A DNA stretch of 64,000 bases from an uncultured Intestinimonas sp. (lineage in GTDB: Bacteria; Bacillota; Clostridia; Oscillospirales; Oscillospiraceae), in assembly GCF_944387245.1 (NCBI RefSeq), contig NZ_CALXEE010000002.1, forward strand, positions 1 to 64,000, read 5' to 3'. A model generated the notes under the pieces. It made no database searches. It worked only from the letters and a program-made list of their open reading frames with translations, and was not told where the DNA came from. Below, piece by piece: positions 1 to 8,574 of the stretch; within the stretch, counting starts at the first letter, position 1, and each line of letters begins with the position of its first letter. The position numbers were made by a program, and so were the translations under genes.

Positions 1-2
1 GC

Positions 3-59
3 GGAACAGGGAAAACCCGTGGTCCTATCCGACATTTTTTCGCCGCCTGCGTGGGTGGG
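3..59 (+). repeat. 57-nt dispersed repeat, copy 1
   Basis: This stretch aligns without gaps to 23505-23561. The last 41 bases (19-59 and 23521-23561) are identical; the differences lie within about 11-18. Looser similarity continues downstream into GTGGGG-rich sequence. No credible gene covers either copy. Its function is unknown; both copies lie beside the paired-hairpin elements described below. Confidence 0.85.
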
Positions 60-126
60 TGTCGGGGTGTGGTGGCGTCGACTGGGATTCCCGTTGCTGC
101 GGCGTGGGGTGGTGCAGCATCGCCAT

Positions 127-250
127 TGCCTTCCCCAGGGGGGAAGGTGCCCCAGTGCGCACACTGGGGCGGATGAGGGGGGACGTTGGGGATTAGCCGG
201 CCTTTCCCCTCATCAGTCGCCTTCGGCGACAGCTTCCCCCAGGGGAAGCC
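127..250. repeat. paired palindromic (MITE/REP-like) element, locus 1
   Basis: Two oppositely oriented units face each other. The first (about 127-180) has a CTTCCCC/GGGGAAGG hairpin, then a second hairpin with CCCCAGTG/CACTGGGG arms, then GGATGAGGG. The second (about 196-250) begins with CCCCTCATC, has a GTCGCC/GGCGAC hairpin and ends in a CTTCCCC/GGGGAAG hairpin. The same architecture recurs at 20248-20297 (single unit) and 23147-23290 (facing pair). The element sits just past the 3' end of miaB and could also help terminate it. Confidence 0.75.
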
Positions 251-256
251 TTATGG

Positions 257-1672
257 TCAGGCCAGCTCGCCGAAGAGGGCCCAGGTGGAGGCGTCGGTGA
301 TCTTGAGGTCCACGTACTGCCCCAGCAGGGACTCGTCCCCGGAGAAGTGGACCAGCCGCCCGCCGGCGGTGCGGGCGTTGAGGTTGTGCCGGGGGTCGTC
401 GCTGAGCACGTCCACCAGGCAGCGCATGGTCTTGCCCACGTAGGCCGCCTGCTTCTCGGCGGAGATGGCGTTCTGGAGGTCTACCAGTCGCTGGAAGTTG
501 GCCGCCTTCTCCTCCTTGGACATGGGGTCGGGCATTCTGGCCGCCGGGGTGCCCTCCCGGGGGGAGTAGATGAAGGTGAAGAGGGCGTCGAAGCGGACGG
601 CCTCCAGCACTTTGAGGGTATCCTCAAACTCCTCGGTGGTCTCCCCGGGGAAGCCCACGATGATGTCGCTGGTGAGGACGATGTCGGGGATGCGCTGCCG
701 CAGGGCGGCGATGAGCCCCAGGTAGTGCTCCCGGGTGTAGCCACGGTTCATGGCCTTGAGGACCCGGTCGTTGCCCGCCTGGAAGGGGAGATGGAGGTGG
801 GGGGCCACCTTCTCGCACTTGGCCATCACGTCGAAGAGCCGCTCGGAGGCGTCCTTGGGGTGGCTGGTCATGAAGCGGATGAGGAAGTCCCCGGGGACGG
901 CGTTCACCTGCTCCAGGAGCCAGGCGAAGTCCACCCCCTCCCGGCCCAGGTCCTTGCCGTAGGAGTTGACGTTCTGGCCCAGGAGAGTGATGTCCTTATA
1001 TCCCTCGGCGGCAAGCTGCCGCACCTCGGCCAAAATGTCCTCCGGCTGACGGGAGCGCTCCCGGCCCCGGACGTAGGGGACGATGCAGTAGGAGCAGAAG
1101 TTGTTGCAGCCGTACATGATGGACACCCAGGCCTTCACCTTCCCCTCCCGGCGGACGGGGATGCCCTCGGCGATGGAGCCGGCCTCGTCGGGGGTGTCGA
1201 AGATGCGTCCCCTCCGGGTGTGGATGCGCCAGAGAAGCTCGGGGAACCGCCACAGGGCGTGGGGTCCAAAGACCAGGTCCACGTGGCGGAAGGACTGCTT
1301 GATCTTCTCGGAGACGTGCTTTTCCTGGGCCATGCAGCCGCAGACGCAGATGATCTGCCCCGGGTGGTTCCGCTTGGCGTGGACCAGGGCCCCCAGGTTG
1401 CCGAAGACCCGCTGCTCGGCGTGCTCCCGGATGGCGCAGGTGTTGAGGATGATGACGTCGGCGGCGTTCTCGTCGGCGGTGAAGCCGTAGCCCATCTCGC
1501 TCAGGTAGCCCCGCAGCCGCTCCGAGTCGGCCTCGTTCTGCTGGCAGCCGTAGGTGTCCACGTAGGCCAGAGGCTCTTTGGGCAGGGCGGCGTTCATGGT
1601 GTGGATCTGGGCGCAGAAGTCCTTCTGCCGGGCGATCTCCTCGGGGGAGATCCGGGTGGTGTTCTGGTTCAA
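257..1672 (-). CDS. miaB: MiaB, tRNA-2-methylthio-N6-isopentenyladenosine synthase
   Basis: Radical-SAM methylthiotransferase that adds a methylthio group to isopentenyl-A37 of tRNAs reading UNN codons. It has the usual three-part layout in 471 residues. The N-terminal UPF0004 domain carries three cluster cysteines (YGCQQN near residue 43, NTCAIR near 79, CGCMAQ near 113). The radical-SAM motif CNNFCSYC is at 189-196. A C-terminal TRAM-like domain binds tRNA. The start is a TTG at 1672 preceded by GGAGG at good spacing; the next residues, NQNTTRISPEE, continue a normal N terminus. It is transcribed away from the 1.85 kb operon, with its own promoter at 1707-1735. The family call is very secure. 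Confidence 0.96.
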   Translation of the reverse strand: MNQNTTRISPEEIARQKDFCAQIHTMNAALPKEPLAYVDTYGCQQNEADSERLRGYLSEMGYGFTADENAADVIILNTCAIREHAEQRVFGNLGALVHAKRNHPGQIICVCGCMAQEKHVSEKIKQSFRHVDLVFGPHALWRFPELLWRIHTRRGRIFDTPDEAGSIAEGIPVRREGKVKAWVSIMYGCNNFCSYCIVPYVRGRERSRQPEDILAEVRQLAAEGYKDITLLGQNVNSYGKDLGREGVDFAWLLEQVNAVPGDFLIRFMTSHPKDASERLFDVMAKCEKVAPHLHLPFQAGNDRVLKAMNRGYTREHYLGLIAALRQRIPDIVLTSDIIVGFPGETTEEFEDTLKVLEAVRFDALFTFIYSPREGTPAARMPDPMSKEEKAANFQRLVDLQNAISAEKQAAYVGKTMRCLVDVLSDDPRHNLNARTAGGRLVHFSGDESLLGQYVDLKITDASTWALFGELA

Positions 1673-1706
1673 GGCGCTTCCTCCATCGGTTCACGGTTTT
1701 CCCTTC

Positions 1707-1735
1707 ATTTTATCAGCTTTTCCCCGGAAATACAA
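1707..1735 (-). promoter_or_regulatory. predicted sigma-A promoter of miaB
   Basis: On the minus strand, -35 TTGTAT (1730-1735) and -10 TAAAAT (1707-1712) are separated by 17 bases, about 35 bp upstream of the miaB TTG start. Confidence 0.6.
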
Positions 1736-1778
1736 GCGCAGCGCCGGAGTTTTCCCCTGGAAAGGCAAGGGCTTTTCG

Positions 1779-1807
1779 TTGACGCTTCTGCCGGGGACTG
1801 ATATAAT
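1779..1807 (+). promoter_or_regulatory. sigma-A promoter of the 1.85-7.3 kb operon
   Basis: A near-consensus promoter: -35 TTGACG (1779-1784), 17-bp spacer, -10 TATAAT (1802-1807). The first gene starts at 1851. It is back to back with the miaB promoter. No other strong promoter or terminator was seen before the hairpin at 7331, so all six downstream genes may share this transcript. Confidence 0.8.
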
Positions 1808-1850
1808 GTTGTCTACGATACACCATAGACGAGAGAAAGGCGGCGACGCC

Positions 1851-2918
1851 GTGAAAACACTGGTGATCGAGAAGGAAGCCGTCCGCCGCAACGCGGCGGT
1901 CATCAAGGAAAAGGCGGGGAGCGCGGCCATCTACGCCGTCCTCACCGGGGACGCCTGCGGCGCCGGACTGGTGGACCTGGCCAAACTCCTGCGGGAGGAG
2001 GGCATCGGCCGTTTCGCCGTGTCCGAGCCGGAGGAGGCCCGGCAGCTCCGGAAGGCGGGCTTTGTGGACGAGGAGATCCTCATGCTCCGCTCCACCACCG
2101 ACCGGGAGGAGCTGGAGGAGCTCATCGACCTGGGCGTGGTGTGCACCATCGGCTCCCACGACACGGGGGTGGCCCTCAACGCCCTGGCCGAGGCCCGCTC
2201 CACCGTGGTGGAGGCCCACATCCAGGTGGACACCGGCATGGGCTACGGCGGCTTTCTGGCCACCGAGCCGGAGAAGGTCCTGTCCATGTACCGGTATCTC
2301 CCCAACGTGGCCCTCTCGGGCATCTATACCCAGATCCACGCCGCCGGGAAAAAGGGCCGGGAGGCGGCGGAGCAGCTGGCCCTCTTCCAGCAGGTGGTGG
2401 AGGCCGTCCACGCCGCCGGGTTTGAGTCGGGCACCGTCCACGCCGCCGGGTCTACCGCCCTCATGAATTACGAGTTTGCCCGGCTGGACGCGGTGCGGGT
2501 GGGGTCGGCCTTCCTGGGCCGGTGCCGCCGCAGCCGCGGGGACCGGCTCACCACCGTGGGCACCGGCGAGGCCGCCATCGAGGAGGTCCGCTGGCTCCCC
2601 AAGGGCCACACCGTGGGCAACAGCGCCCTGGTGAAGCTGAAAAAGCCCACCCGGGTGGCGGTGGTGCCGGTGGGCTACCAGAACGGCCTGGGGGTGGAGC
2701 GCCCCCGGGAGACGGGACTCTTCTCCTTCCTGAGCGCCTGGCGGCGGAGCCGCCGGCGGTATCTCCGCATCGGGGAGCAGAAGGCCCGGGTCATCGGCCA
2801 GATCGGCGCCCTGGAGACCCTGGTGGACGTGACCAATATCAAATGCGCCCCGGGAGACCTGGCGGTCTTTGCGGTGGACCCGCTCTACGCCAAGGGCCTC
2901 AAGCGGGTATACAGATAA
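1851..2918 (+). CDS. alanine-racemase-fold protein lacking the PLP lysine
   Basis: The protein (355 aa) follows the alanine racemase fold: an N-terminal barrel (VDTGMGYGGF, YTQIHAAGK, VRVGSAFLGR) and a C-terminal beta domain (VAVVPVGYQNG). The segment matching the cofactor-binding VVKANAYGHG reads VLTGDACGAG, so Thr32 replaces the Schiff-base lysine. The region matching the catalytic-tyrosine motif SYGATY reads TVGNSA. Both catalytic residues are therefore missing, and racemase activity is not expected. The codons at 1921-1965 read cleanly, so this is not a frameshift. The GTG start at 1851 follows GAGAAAGG and lies after the promoter; the ATG at 1806 overlaps the -10 box and is rejected. A regulatory or amino-acid-binding role is inference. 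It is first in the operon ahead of dtd, another D-amino-acid-related gene. Confidence 0.8.
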   Translation: MKTLVIEKEAVRRNAAVIKEKAGSAAIYAVLTGDACGAGLVDLAKLLREEGIGRFAVSEPEEARQLRKAGFVDEEILMLRSTTDREELEELIDLGVVCTIGSHDTGVALNALAEARSTVVEAHIQVDTGMGYGGFLATEPEKVLSMYRYLPNVALSGIYTQIHAAGKKGREAAEQLALFQQVVEAVHAAGFESGTVHAAGSTALMNYEFARLDAVRVGSAFLGRCRRSRGDRLTTVGTGEAAIEEVRWLPKGHTVGNSALVKLKKPTRVAVVPVGYQNGLGVERPRETGLFSFLSAWRRSRRRYLRIGEQKARVIGQIGALETLVDVTNIKCAPGDLAVFAVDPLYAKGLKRVYR

Positions 2919-2937
2919 CAAAGGAGTTTTTTACGCC

Positions 2938-3381
2938 ATGAGAGCAGTCGTGACAAGAGTGACCTCCGCCTCGGTGACCATCGACGGCAAGGTCAACGGC
3001 GCCATCGGCCGGGGCTTTCTGGTGCTGCTGGGCATCGGTCCCAACGACACCCCCGCCCAGGCCGCCAAGCTGGCCGACAAGGTGGTGGGCCTGCGGGTCT
3101 TTGAGGACGAGAACGAGAAGATGAACCTGAACCTGGCCACCGTGGGGGGCGAGCTGCTGGTGGTGAGCCAGTTTACCCTTTACGCCGACACCAAGTCCCG
3201 CCGCCCCAGCTTCACCGGGGCCGCCAAGCCGGACCTGGCCATCCCCCTCTACGAGGAGTTTCTGAGACAGTGTGAAGCCCTGGGCTTCCCGCCCCAGCAC
3301 GGGGAGTTCGGCGCCGATATGGCGGTGGCCTCGGTGAACGACGGCCCCGTCACCATCCTGCTGGATACCGATACAATGTGA
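2938..3381 (+). CDS. dtd: D-aminoacyl-tRNA deacylase Dtd
   Basis: Hydrolyses D-amino acids wrongly esterified to tRNA, and Gly mischarged on tRNA-Ala. The 147-residue length is standard. The family motif SQFTLYAD is present mid-protein, as is the C-terminal NDGPVTI segment that forms the cross-subunit chiral-proofreading site. The ATG at 2938 has AAGGAG 12 bases upstream and lies 19 bp after the racemase-like gene. An in-frame upstream extension overlaps that gene and lacks family similarity. Placement after an amino-acid-racemase-like protein fits a D-amino-acid quality-control theme. Confidence 0.95.
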   Translation: MRAVVTRVTSASVTIDGKVNGAIGRGFLVLLGIGPNDTPAQAAKLADKVVGLRVFEDENEKMNLNLATVGGELLVVSQFTLYADTKSRRPSFTGAAKPDLAIPLYEEFLRQCEALGFPPQHGEFGADMAVASVNDGPVTILLDTDTM

Positions 3382-3391
3382 GGTGTTGAAT

Positions 3392-4003
3392 ATGCTGGTC
3401 AAGACCATGCAGGTGCCCCCCATCGGCACCAACTGCTACGTGCTCGCGGACGAAAAAGAAAAGGTCTGCGCCGTCATTGATCCCGGCGGGGACGCCGCCG
3501 GCATCCTGGAGCTGCTGAAGGAGGACGGCCTCACCCTGACCGCCATCCTCCTGACCCACGGCCACTTCGACCACACCGGCGGCGTGGCCGACCTGGAGAA
3601 GGCCTGCCCCAACACCCCCGTCTACATCCACAAGGGGGATGTGGAGGGGGCCAGTCCCTCCGTCTTTCCGCCCCTCACCGGCATCGCCCTCACCTACTAC
3701 GACGAGGGAGACAGGGTCATGGTGGGGTCCATCCCCGTGGACGTACTCCACACCCCGGGCCACTCCAAGGGCTCGGTGGTGCTGAAGGCCGGGGACATCC
3801 TCTTCACCGGGGACACCCTCTTCCGGGGCTCTATGGGCCGCACCGACTTCCCCGGCGGCAGCTATGAGGAGATCATGGCCTCCCTGAAGCGGCTGGCCGC
3901 CCTGCCCGGGGACTACCGGGTCTGCCCCGGCCACGAGGGCCTCTCCACCCTGGAGACCGAGCGGCAACAGAACTACTATATGCGCGCGGCGGTGGAGGGC
4001 TGA
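3392..4003 (+). CDS. metallo-beta-lactamase-fold hydrolase (glyoxalase II-like)
   Basis: A short MBL-fold hydrolase of 203 residues. The metal-binding motif THGHFDHTGG is intact, followed by HTPGHSKGS, the TGDTLF aspartate region and a late CPGHE histidine. This is the compact YcbL/YqgX type, acting on small thioesters or of unknown substrate, rather than a full-length hydroxyacylglutathione hydrolase with its C-terminal glutathione domain. An in-frame GTG at 3383 is an alternative start; the ATG at 3392 gives the usual N terminus. It lies 10 bp after dtd in the same operon, as in many Firmicutes. Confidence 0.88.
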   Translation: MLVKTMQVPPIGTNCYVLADEKEKVCAVIDPGGDAAGILELLKEDGLTLTAILLTHGHFDHTGGVADLEKACPNTPVYIHKGDVEGASPSVFPPLTGIALTYYDEGDRVMVGSIPVDVLHTPGHSKGSVVLKAGDILFTGDTLFRGSMGRTDFPGGSYEEIMASLKRLAALPGDYRVCPGHEGLSTLETERQQNYYMRAAVEG

Positions 4004-4035
4004 GCCCGTCATCCCGCGACAGATAGGATCATATT

Positions 4036-5508
4036 ATGAAGCTATACCTCAAAGGACACGACTACAAGTACGCAACCGAGCAGATGATGCTCATGCTGTT
4101 CCCGGGCCAGCGGCCGGAGTATCCGGCCGAGCCAACCGCGGAGGGAGAGGACAGCCTGGTGCTCACCCTGTCACGGACGGCGGGCCGGGCCACCGGCCAC
4201 GCCGTGCTCACTTGGGCGGGGCGGCTTTACAGCCGCTTTGCCTGGGCGGCTGACCCCGGGGAGGAGGACCGTCTGGAGCGGGACCGGGTGCTCCAGCGGG
4301 TGCTCAAGAACGCCTTCTACCGGGCGGGGACCGACGCCCTGGGCCGGGAGCCGGCCTGGGGGGCCCTCACCGGGGTGCGCCCGGTGAAGATCCCCACCAA
4401 GGCCCTCACCAAGGGCCTGACCCCGGCCCAGGCCGACCGGCAGCTCCGGGACCTCTACCGGGTCTCCCCTGACCGGCGGCGGCTGGCCATGGACTGCGCC
4501 CGGGCCACCCTGGCTGTCCGGGACAGCCTGAACCCCGAGGAGCTCTCCCTCTATGTGGGCGTCCCCTTCTGCCCCACCCGGTGCGCCTACTGCTCCTTTG
4601 TCTCCGCCGACGTGGGCAAGACCCTGAGCATGCTCGAGCCCTACGCCCAGGCCCTGTGCCGGGAGATCGCCGCCGCCGGGGCCATGCTGAAGCGGGCCGG
4701 GCGGAAGGTGCGCTCGGTCTACTTCGGGGGCGGCACCCCCACCACCCTGTCCGCCCAGCAGCTGGACCTGGTCATGTCCGCCCTGGAGGAGCACGTGGAC
4801 CTCTCCGGCTGCACCGAGTACACTGTGGAGGCGGGGCGGCCCGACACCATCACGGCGGAGAAGCTCTCCGTCCTCAGACAGCACGGCTGCGACCGGATCT
4901 CGGTGAATCCCCAGTCCATGTCGGAGGCGGTGCTGCGGGCCATCGGCCGCTCCCACACCCCGGAGGACATTCTCAAAGCCTGGGACCTGGTGGCCCAGGC
5001 CGGCTTCCCGGTGCGGAACATGGACCTCATCGCCGGGCTCCCCGCCGACAGTGAGGCGGGGTTCCGGGACTCCCTGGACCGGGTCATCGCCCTGGACCCG
5101 GAGAACATCACCGTCCACACCCTGGCCCTCAAGAAGGGCTCCCGGCTCATGCTGGAGGGGAGCGGCCTCCCCACGCCGGAGGCGGTGGCCGCCATGCTGG
5201 ACTACGCCTGGCAGACCCTGCGCTCCGCCGGATACGTCCCCTACTACCTCTACCGCCAGAAGTACATGTCCGGCGGCTTTGAAAATGTGGGCTGGTGCCG
5301 TCCGGGCACCGAGAGCCTTTACAACATCTGCATGATGGAGGAGCTCCACACCATCGTGTCCCTGGGCTCCGGCGGGGTGACCAAGCTCATCGACCCCGCC
5401 GCCGGCAGCCTGAAACGGCTCAGCAACCCCAAATTCCCCAAGGAGTATATCGAGCACATCGACGACATCATCGCCCAGAAGGAGGAGATCGCGTGGCCTA
5501 TCAGCTAG
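4036..5508 (+). CDS. hemZ: HemZ, coproporphyrinogen III dehydrogenase-like radical SAM protein
   Basis: Oxygen-independent coproporphyrinogen dehydrogenase family, HemZ branch (490 aa). About 170 N-terminal residues specific to HemZ precede the radical-SAM motif CPTRCAYC (C179, C183, C186). It is followed by the HemN-like YFGGGTPTTL and TVEAGRPDTI segments and a late NVGWCRPG motif. In Clostridia this gene is often found without a full heme pathway, and activity varies, so heme synthesis cannot be concluded from it alone. Its 3' end overlaps the next gene by 16 bases. Confidence 0.92.
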   Translation: MKLYLKGHDYKYATEQMMLMLFPGQRPEYPAEPTAEGEDSLVLTLSRTAGRATGHAVLTWAGRLYSRFAWAADPGEEDRLERDRVLQRVLKNAFYRAGTDALGREPAWGALTGVRPVKIPTKALTKGLTPAQADRQLRDLYRVSPDRRRLAMDCARATLAVRDSLNPEELSLYVGVPFCPTRCAYCSFVSADVGKTLSMLEPYAQALCREIAAAGAMLKRAGRKVRSVYFGGGTPTTLSAQQLDLVMSALEEHVDLSGCTEYTVEAGRPDTITAEKLSVLRQHGCDRISVNPQSMSEAVLRAIGRSHTPEDILKAWDLVAQAGFPVRNMDLIAGLPADSEAGFRDSLDRVIALDPENITVHTLALKKGSRLMLEGSGLPTPEAVAAMLDYAWQTLRSAGYVPYYLYRQKYMSGGFENVGWCRPGTESLYNICMMEELHTIVSLGSGGVTKLIDPAAGSLKRLSNPKFPKEYIEHIDDIIAQKEEIAWPIS

Positions 5509-6437
5509 AGGAGATCAACCGCCGCCTGAAAGAGGACCCGGCGGGATTTGTGGCCGAGTGCGACGGGGTGTACCAGAAGCGGCTGGAGACGGCCGCTGAC
5601 CGCATCCTGGAGCGGATGAAGGAGAGCCCCATCGTCCTGCTGTCGGGGCCCTCCGGCTCGGGCAAGACCACCACCGCCCTGAAGCTGGAGCAGGAGCTGG
5701 AGCGGCGGGGGGTGCAGACCCACACCATCTCCATGGACAACTACTTCAAGACCCTCAACCGAAAGACGGCCCCCCGAAACGCCGAGGGGGACATCGACTA
5801 CGAGTCCCCCGAGCTGCTGGACATGGACCTGCTGGACGAGACCTTCACCAGGCTCTCCCGGGGGGAGTGGGTCATCGTGCCCAAGTTCGAGTTCGCCCGG
5901 CAGATGCGCAACGACAGCCGGGGCACACCCCTGAAGCTGGACAAGAACGAAATTGCCATTTTTGAGGGCATCCACGCCCTTAACGACGACATCGCCGGGC
6001 GCCACCCCGAGGCCACCACCCTCTATATCTCCGCCCGCTCCAACATTCTGGAGGGGGAGGCGCTGCGGTTCAAGGGCACCTGGATGCGCATTTCCCGCCG
6101 GGCGGTCCGGGACTATAATTTCCGGGGCACCGACCTGGTGGAGACGCTTTCCATGTGGTATAATGTGCGCCGGGGCGAGAAGCTGCACATCTCCCCCTTC
6201 AAGGGCCGGGCCAACGTCATTATCGACTCCTCCCTGCGCTACGAGGTCCCCGTCTTTGCCAACTACGCCGCCCCTCTGCGCCAGGCGGTGGAGCAGGTGC
6301 CGGCGGACAACGAGCGCCGGGCCGAGCTGGAGGCCATGGTGGACGCCTTCCGGTACTTCCAGCCCCTCTCCCCCGACCTGGTCCCCGCCGACTCCCTCAT
6401 CCGTGAGTTCATCGGCGGCGGCAGCTATCACTACTGA
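5493..6437 (+). CDS. uridine kinase-like P-loop nucleoside kinase
   Basis: A phosphoribulokinase/uridine kinase family protein of 314 residues. After a short helical N terminus comes the Walker A GPSGSGKTT, then SMDNYFKTLN, the DYESPELLD segment and IFEGIHALND, all typical of uridine kinases. It is longer than Udk (about 210 aa) and matches the Clostridial branch often annotated as nucleoside kinase. The GTG start at 5493 has GGAGGAG 5 bases upstream and overlaps the end of hemZ, suggesting coupled translation. The longer in-frame extension runs inside hemZ and is rejected. The exact substrate is not evident. Confidence 0.85.
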   Translation: MAYQLEEINRRLKEDPAGFVAECDGVYQKRLETAADRILERMKESPIVLLSGPSGSGKTTTALKLEQELERRGVQTHTISMDNYFKTLNRKTAPRNAEGDIDYESPELLDMDLLDETFTRLSRGEWVIVPKFEFARQMRNDSRGTPLKLDKNEIAIFEGIHALNDDIAGRHPEATTLYISARSNILEGEALRFKGTWMRISRRAVRDYNFRGTDLVETLSMWYNVRRGEKLHISPFKGRANVIIDSSLRYEVPVFANYAAPLRQAVEQVPADNERRAELEAMVDAFRYFQPLSPDLVPADSLIREFIGGGSYHY

Positions 6438-6485
6438 TCCTCCCCCGACCCGGGGGTACAACAAAGGAAAGAAGGAAACGACACC

Positions 6486-7316
6486 ATGTCAGAATGTACC
6501 CATGACTGTTCCACCTGCGGCGAGAGCTGCGGGGAGCGCACCGCCCCCATGGACCTGAGAGAGCCGGTCAACGGCCTGTCCAGCGTGGGCAAGGTCATCG
6601 CCGTGGTCAGCGGCAAGGGTGGCGTGGGCAAGTCCACCGTCACCTGCTCCCTGGCCACCGCCATGGCCAAGCTGGGCAAGAAGGTGGCGGTGCTGGACGC
6701 CGACATCACCGGCCCCAGCGTCCCCACCGCCTTCGGCATCCATGAGCACGCCGTGGGCAGCGAGCTGGGCATCTATCCCGCCGTCAGCAAGGGCGGCGTG
6801 GAGCTCATGAGCCTCAACCTCCTCACCGAGCACGAGACCGACCCCGTGGTGTGGAGAGGCCCCATCATCGCCGGCACCGTGAAGCAGTTCTGGACCGACG
6901 TCATCTGGGGTGACGTGGACTACATGTTTGTGGATATGCCGCCCGGAACCGGCGACGTGCCCCTCACCGTATTTCAGTCCCTGCCCGTGGACGGGGTCAT
7001 TGTGGTGACCTCCCCCCAGGACCTGGTGAGCATGATCGTCACCAAGGCGGTGAAGATGGCCGAGATGATGAACATCCCCATCCTGGGCCTGGTGGAGAAT
7101 TACAGCTACTTCAAGTGCCCCGACTGCGGCAAGGAGCACGCCATCTTCGGCGAGAGCCACATTGAGCAGGTGGCCGCCGATCTGGGCCTGAAGGTCCTGG
7201 CCAAGCTGCCCATCGACCCGGCTCTGGCCGCCGCCTGTGACAACGGCGGCGTGGAGGACTACCAGCCCAATCCCCTGTCCGGCCTGGCCAAGGCCCTGGA
7301 CGAGGGCACCGTATAA
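6486..7316 (+). CDS. Mrp/NBP35-type Fe-S cluster carrier ATPase
   Basis: A soluble P-loop ATPase (276 aa) of the Mrp/ApbC/NBP35 family that binds and transfers [4Fe-4S] clusters. The N terminus has a cysteine cluster, CTHDCSTCGESC, as in eukaryotic NBP35 and many Clostridial Mrp proteins. The deviant Walker A is GKGGVGKST, the family segment is DMPPGTGD, and the bridging CPDC motif lies near residue 215. The gene is last in its operon and is followed by a strong terminator. Providing clusters to the upstream HemZ is a plausible but unproven link. Confidence 0.92.
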   Translation: MSECTHDCSTCGESCGERTAPMDLREPVNGLSSVGKVIAVVSGKGGVGKSTVTCSLATAMAKLGKKVAVLDADITGPSVPTAFGIHEHAVGSELGIYPAVSKGGVELMSLNLLTEHETDPVVWRGPIIAGTVKQFWTDVIWGDVDYMFVDMPPGTGDVPLTVFQSLPVDGVIVVTSPQDLVSMIVTKAVKMAEMMNIPILGLVENYSYFKCPDCGKEHAIFGESHIEQVAADLGLKVLAKLPIDPALAAACDNGGVEDYQPNPLSGLAKALDEGTV

Positions 7317-7330
7317 GAAACCCCGAACGC

Positions 7331-7371
7331 AAAAAAGATCCCGTGGACTGCGGTCCACGGGATCTTTTTTT
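7331..7371. terminator. bidirectional intrinsic terminator
   Basis: A 12-bp perfect stem (GATCCCGTGGAC / GTCCACGGGATC, TGCG loop) is flanked by A6 and T7, so it works on both strands. It lies between the convergent mrp-like and LysR genes. Confidence 0.93.
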
Positions 7372-7383
7372 GCCTGTCGGCGT

Positions 7384-8319
7384 TTATACGGAGATGGTGC
7401 TGCCCCGGAGACTGGCGTCCATGTTCTGGTGGTCCAGGGAGGCGAAATGATCGCAGATGTGGCTGAAGAGCTGGTTGGCGGCGAAGGAGCGGTAGCCCTC
7501 CCGGCGGCGGATGATGGCGATCTCCCAGGGGATCACCGGCTCCAGGGGGACGGTGACCAGCTCCTCGCACAGGTCGGGCTGGAGGATGGGCAGGGGCAGC
7601 ACGGCGATGCACTGCTGCATGCCCACCATCTTGAGGCAGAACCGGGTCATCAGGCTCTTGTAGGCGATGCGGGGGGCAAAGCCGCACTCGCCGCACATGC
7701 GGATGAAGCTGTCGTGAAGGGTGGCCGTCTCGCTGTAGGTGAGGATGGTCTCGTCCTTCAGATCCTTGATGTGTACGCTGCTCATCTGGGCGAAGGGGTG
7801 GTGGCGGCTCACCACCAGGGAGCAGACATTGCTGATGAGGGTCTTGCTCTCGAAGCGGTAGGGCTCGTCCACCGGCAGCATGACCAGGCCCAGGTCGGCC
7901 CGGCCGGAGCCCACGGAGGCGGCGGTGAGCTTGGAGCCCTCCTCCACCACGGAGATGTCAATGCCGGGGAAATGGCGGTGGAACCGGGTGATCAGCGGAG
8001 GGAAGTAGACGTCCAGCAGCACGCCGGGGGTACTCAGGTGAACCTCACCCACCCGCACGGAGCGCACGTCGTCCATGGTCTGGAAGAGATCGTCATATTG
8101 GAGGAGGAAGTCCAGGGCGCGGTCATAGAGGATGCGCCCGGCGTCGGTGAGGTAGAAGCTCTTGCTGGTGCGCTCGATGAGCCGGACGTTGAGCTCCTCC
8201 TCCAGGTGCTTGATGGAGCGGGTGAGCATGGGCTGGGTGACAAAGAGCTGGGCTGCCGCCTTGGTAAAGCTCTGCTGACGAACCACCTCTACAAAATACT
8301 TCAGCTGTTGGATCTCCAT
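7384..8319 (-). CDS. LysR-family transcriptional regulator
   Basis: A 311-residue LysR-type regulator. The N-terminal winged helix-turn-helix reads MEIQQLKYFVEVVRQQSFTK and continues to the LFVTQPMLTRSIKHLEEEL recognition region. A periplasmic-binding-like effector domain follows (about residues 90-295). The start at 8319 has GGAGGG upstream; ten further in-frame residues lack family similarity. It is divergent from the CoA-transferase/GntP/MaoC operon across a 438-bp AT-rich gap, the usual arrangement for a LysR protein controlling its neighbour, so the effector is probably the transported acid or its CoA ester. Confidence 0.9.
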   Translation of the reverse strand: MEIQQLKYFVEVVRQQSFTKAAAQLFVTQPMLTRSIKHLEEELNVRLIERTSKSFYLTDAGRILYDRALDFLLQYDDLFQTMDDVRSVRVGEVHLSTPGVLLDVYFPPLITRFHRHFPGIDISVVEEGSKLTAASVGSGRADLGLVMLPVDEPYRFESKTLISNVCSLVVSRHHPFAQMSSVHIKDLKDETILTYSETATLHDSFIRMCGECGFAPRIAYKSLMTRFCLKMVGMQQCIAVLPLPILQPDLCEELVTVPLEPVIPWEIAIIRRREGYRSFAANQLFSHICDHFASLDHQNMDASLRGSTISV

Positions 8320-8395
8320 ACCTATCCCTCCATATTCTCTCAGAAACAATAAAAAAAGTGACAGTGCCTCCTCACATCACTAAGACTTGTCCTCT

Positions 8396-8425
8396 ATCAT
8401 ACCGGAAAACGGGCCATTTTTCCAA
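8396..8425 (-). promoter_or_regulatory. candidate sigma-A promoter of the LysR gene
   Basis: On the minus strand, TTGGAA (8420-8425) and TATGAT (8396-8401) are separated by 18 bp, about 75 bp upstream of the LysR start. Confidence 0.45.
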
Positions 8426-8550
8426 TAAAACTTATCTAAATAATTGTAATGATTTTTGAAACAAATCCACAAAACCATTCTTCAGATGCATGGACCGATA
8501 ACCAGGAGGTATAGTTCTGGAGAACTTCCACAAAAACCAGGAAATAATTT

Positions 8551-8574
8551 CTTTCGAAAGGTGTAAAGTATAAT
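8551..8574 (+). promoter_or_regulatory. candidate regulated promoter and operator of the CoA-transferase operon
   Basis: A perfect 10-bp palindrome CTTTCGAAAG (8551-8560) lies 8 bp before a consensus TATAAT (8569-8574), where a -35 box would be; no good -35 hexamer is present. That fits an activator-dependent promoter in the LysR-divergent gap. The rest of 8320-8757 is AT-rich up to about 8590 and holds no credible gene. Confidence 0.45.

Noticed and set aside
347..1801. Long plus-strand open frame of 484 codons opposite miaB
   Set aside because: It is the antisense shadow of miaB in very GC-rich DNA; low-complexity G/V/L/A sequence, no ribosome site, no family similarity.
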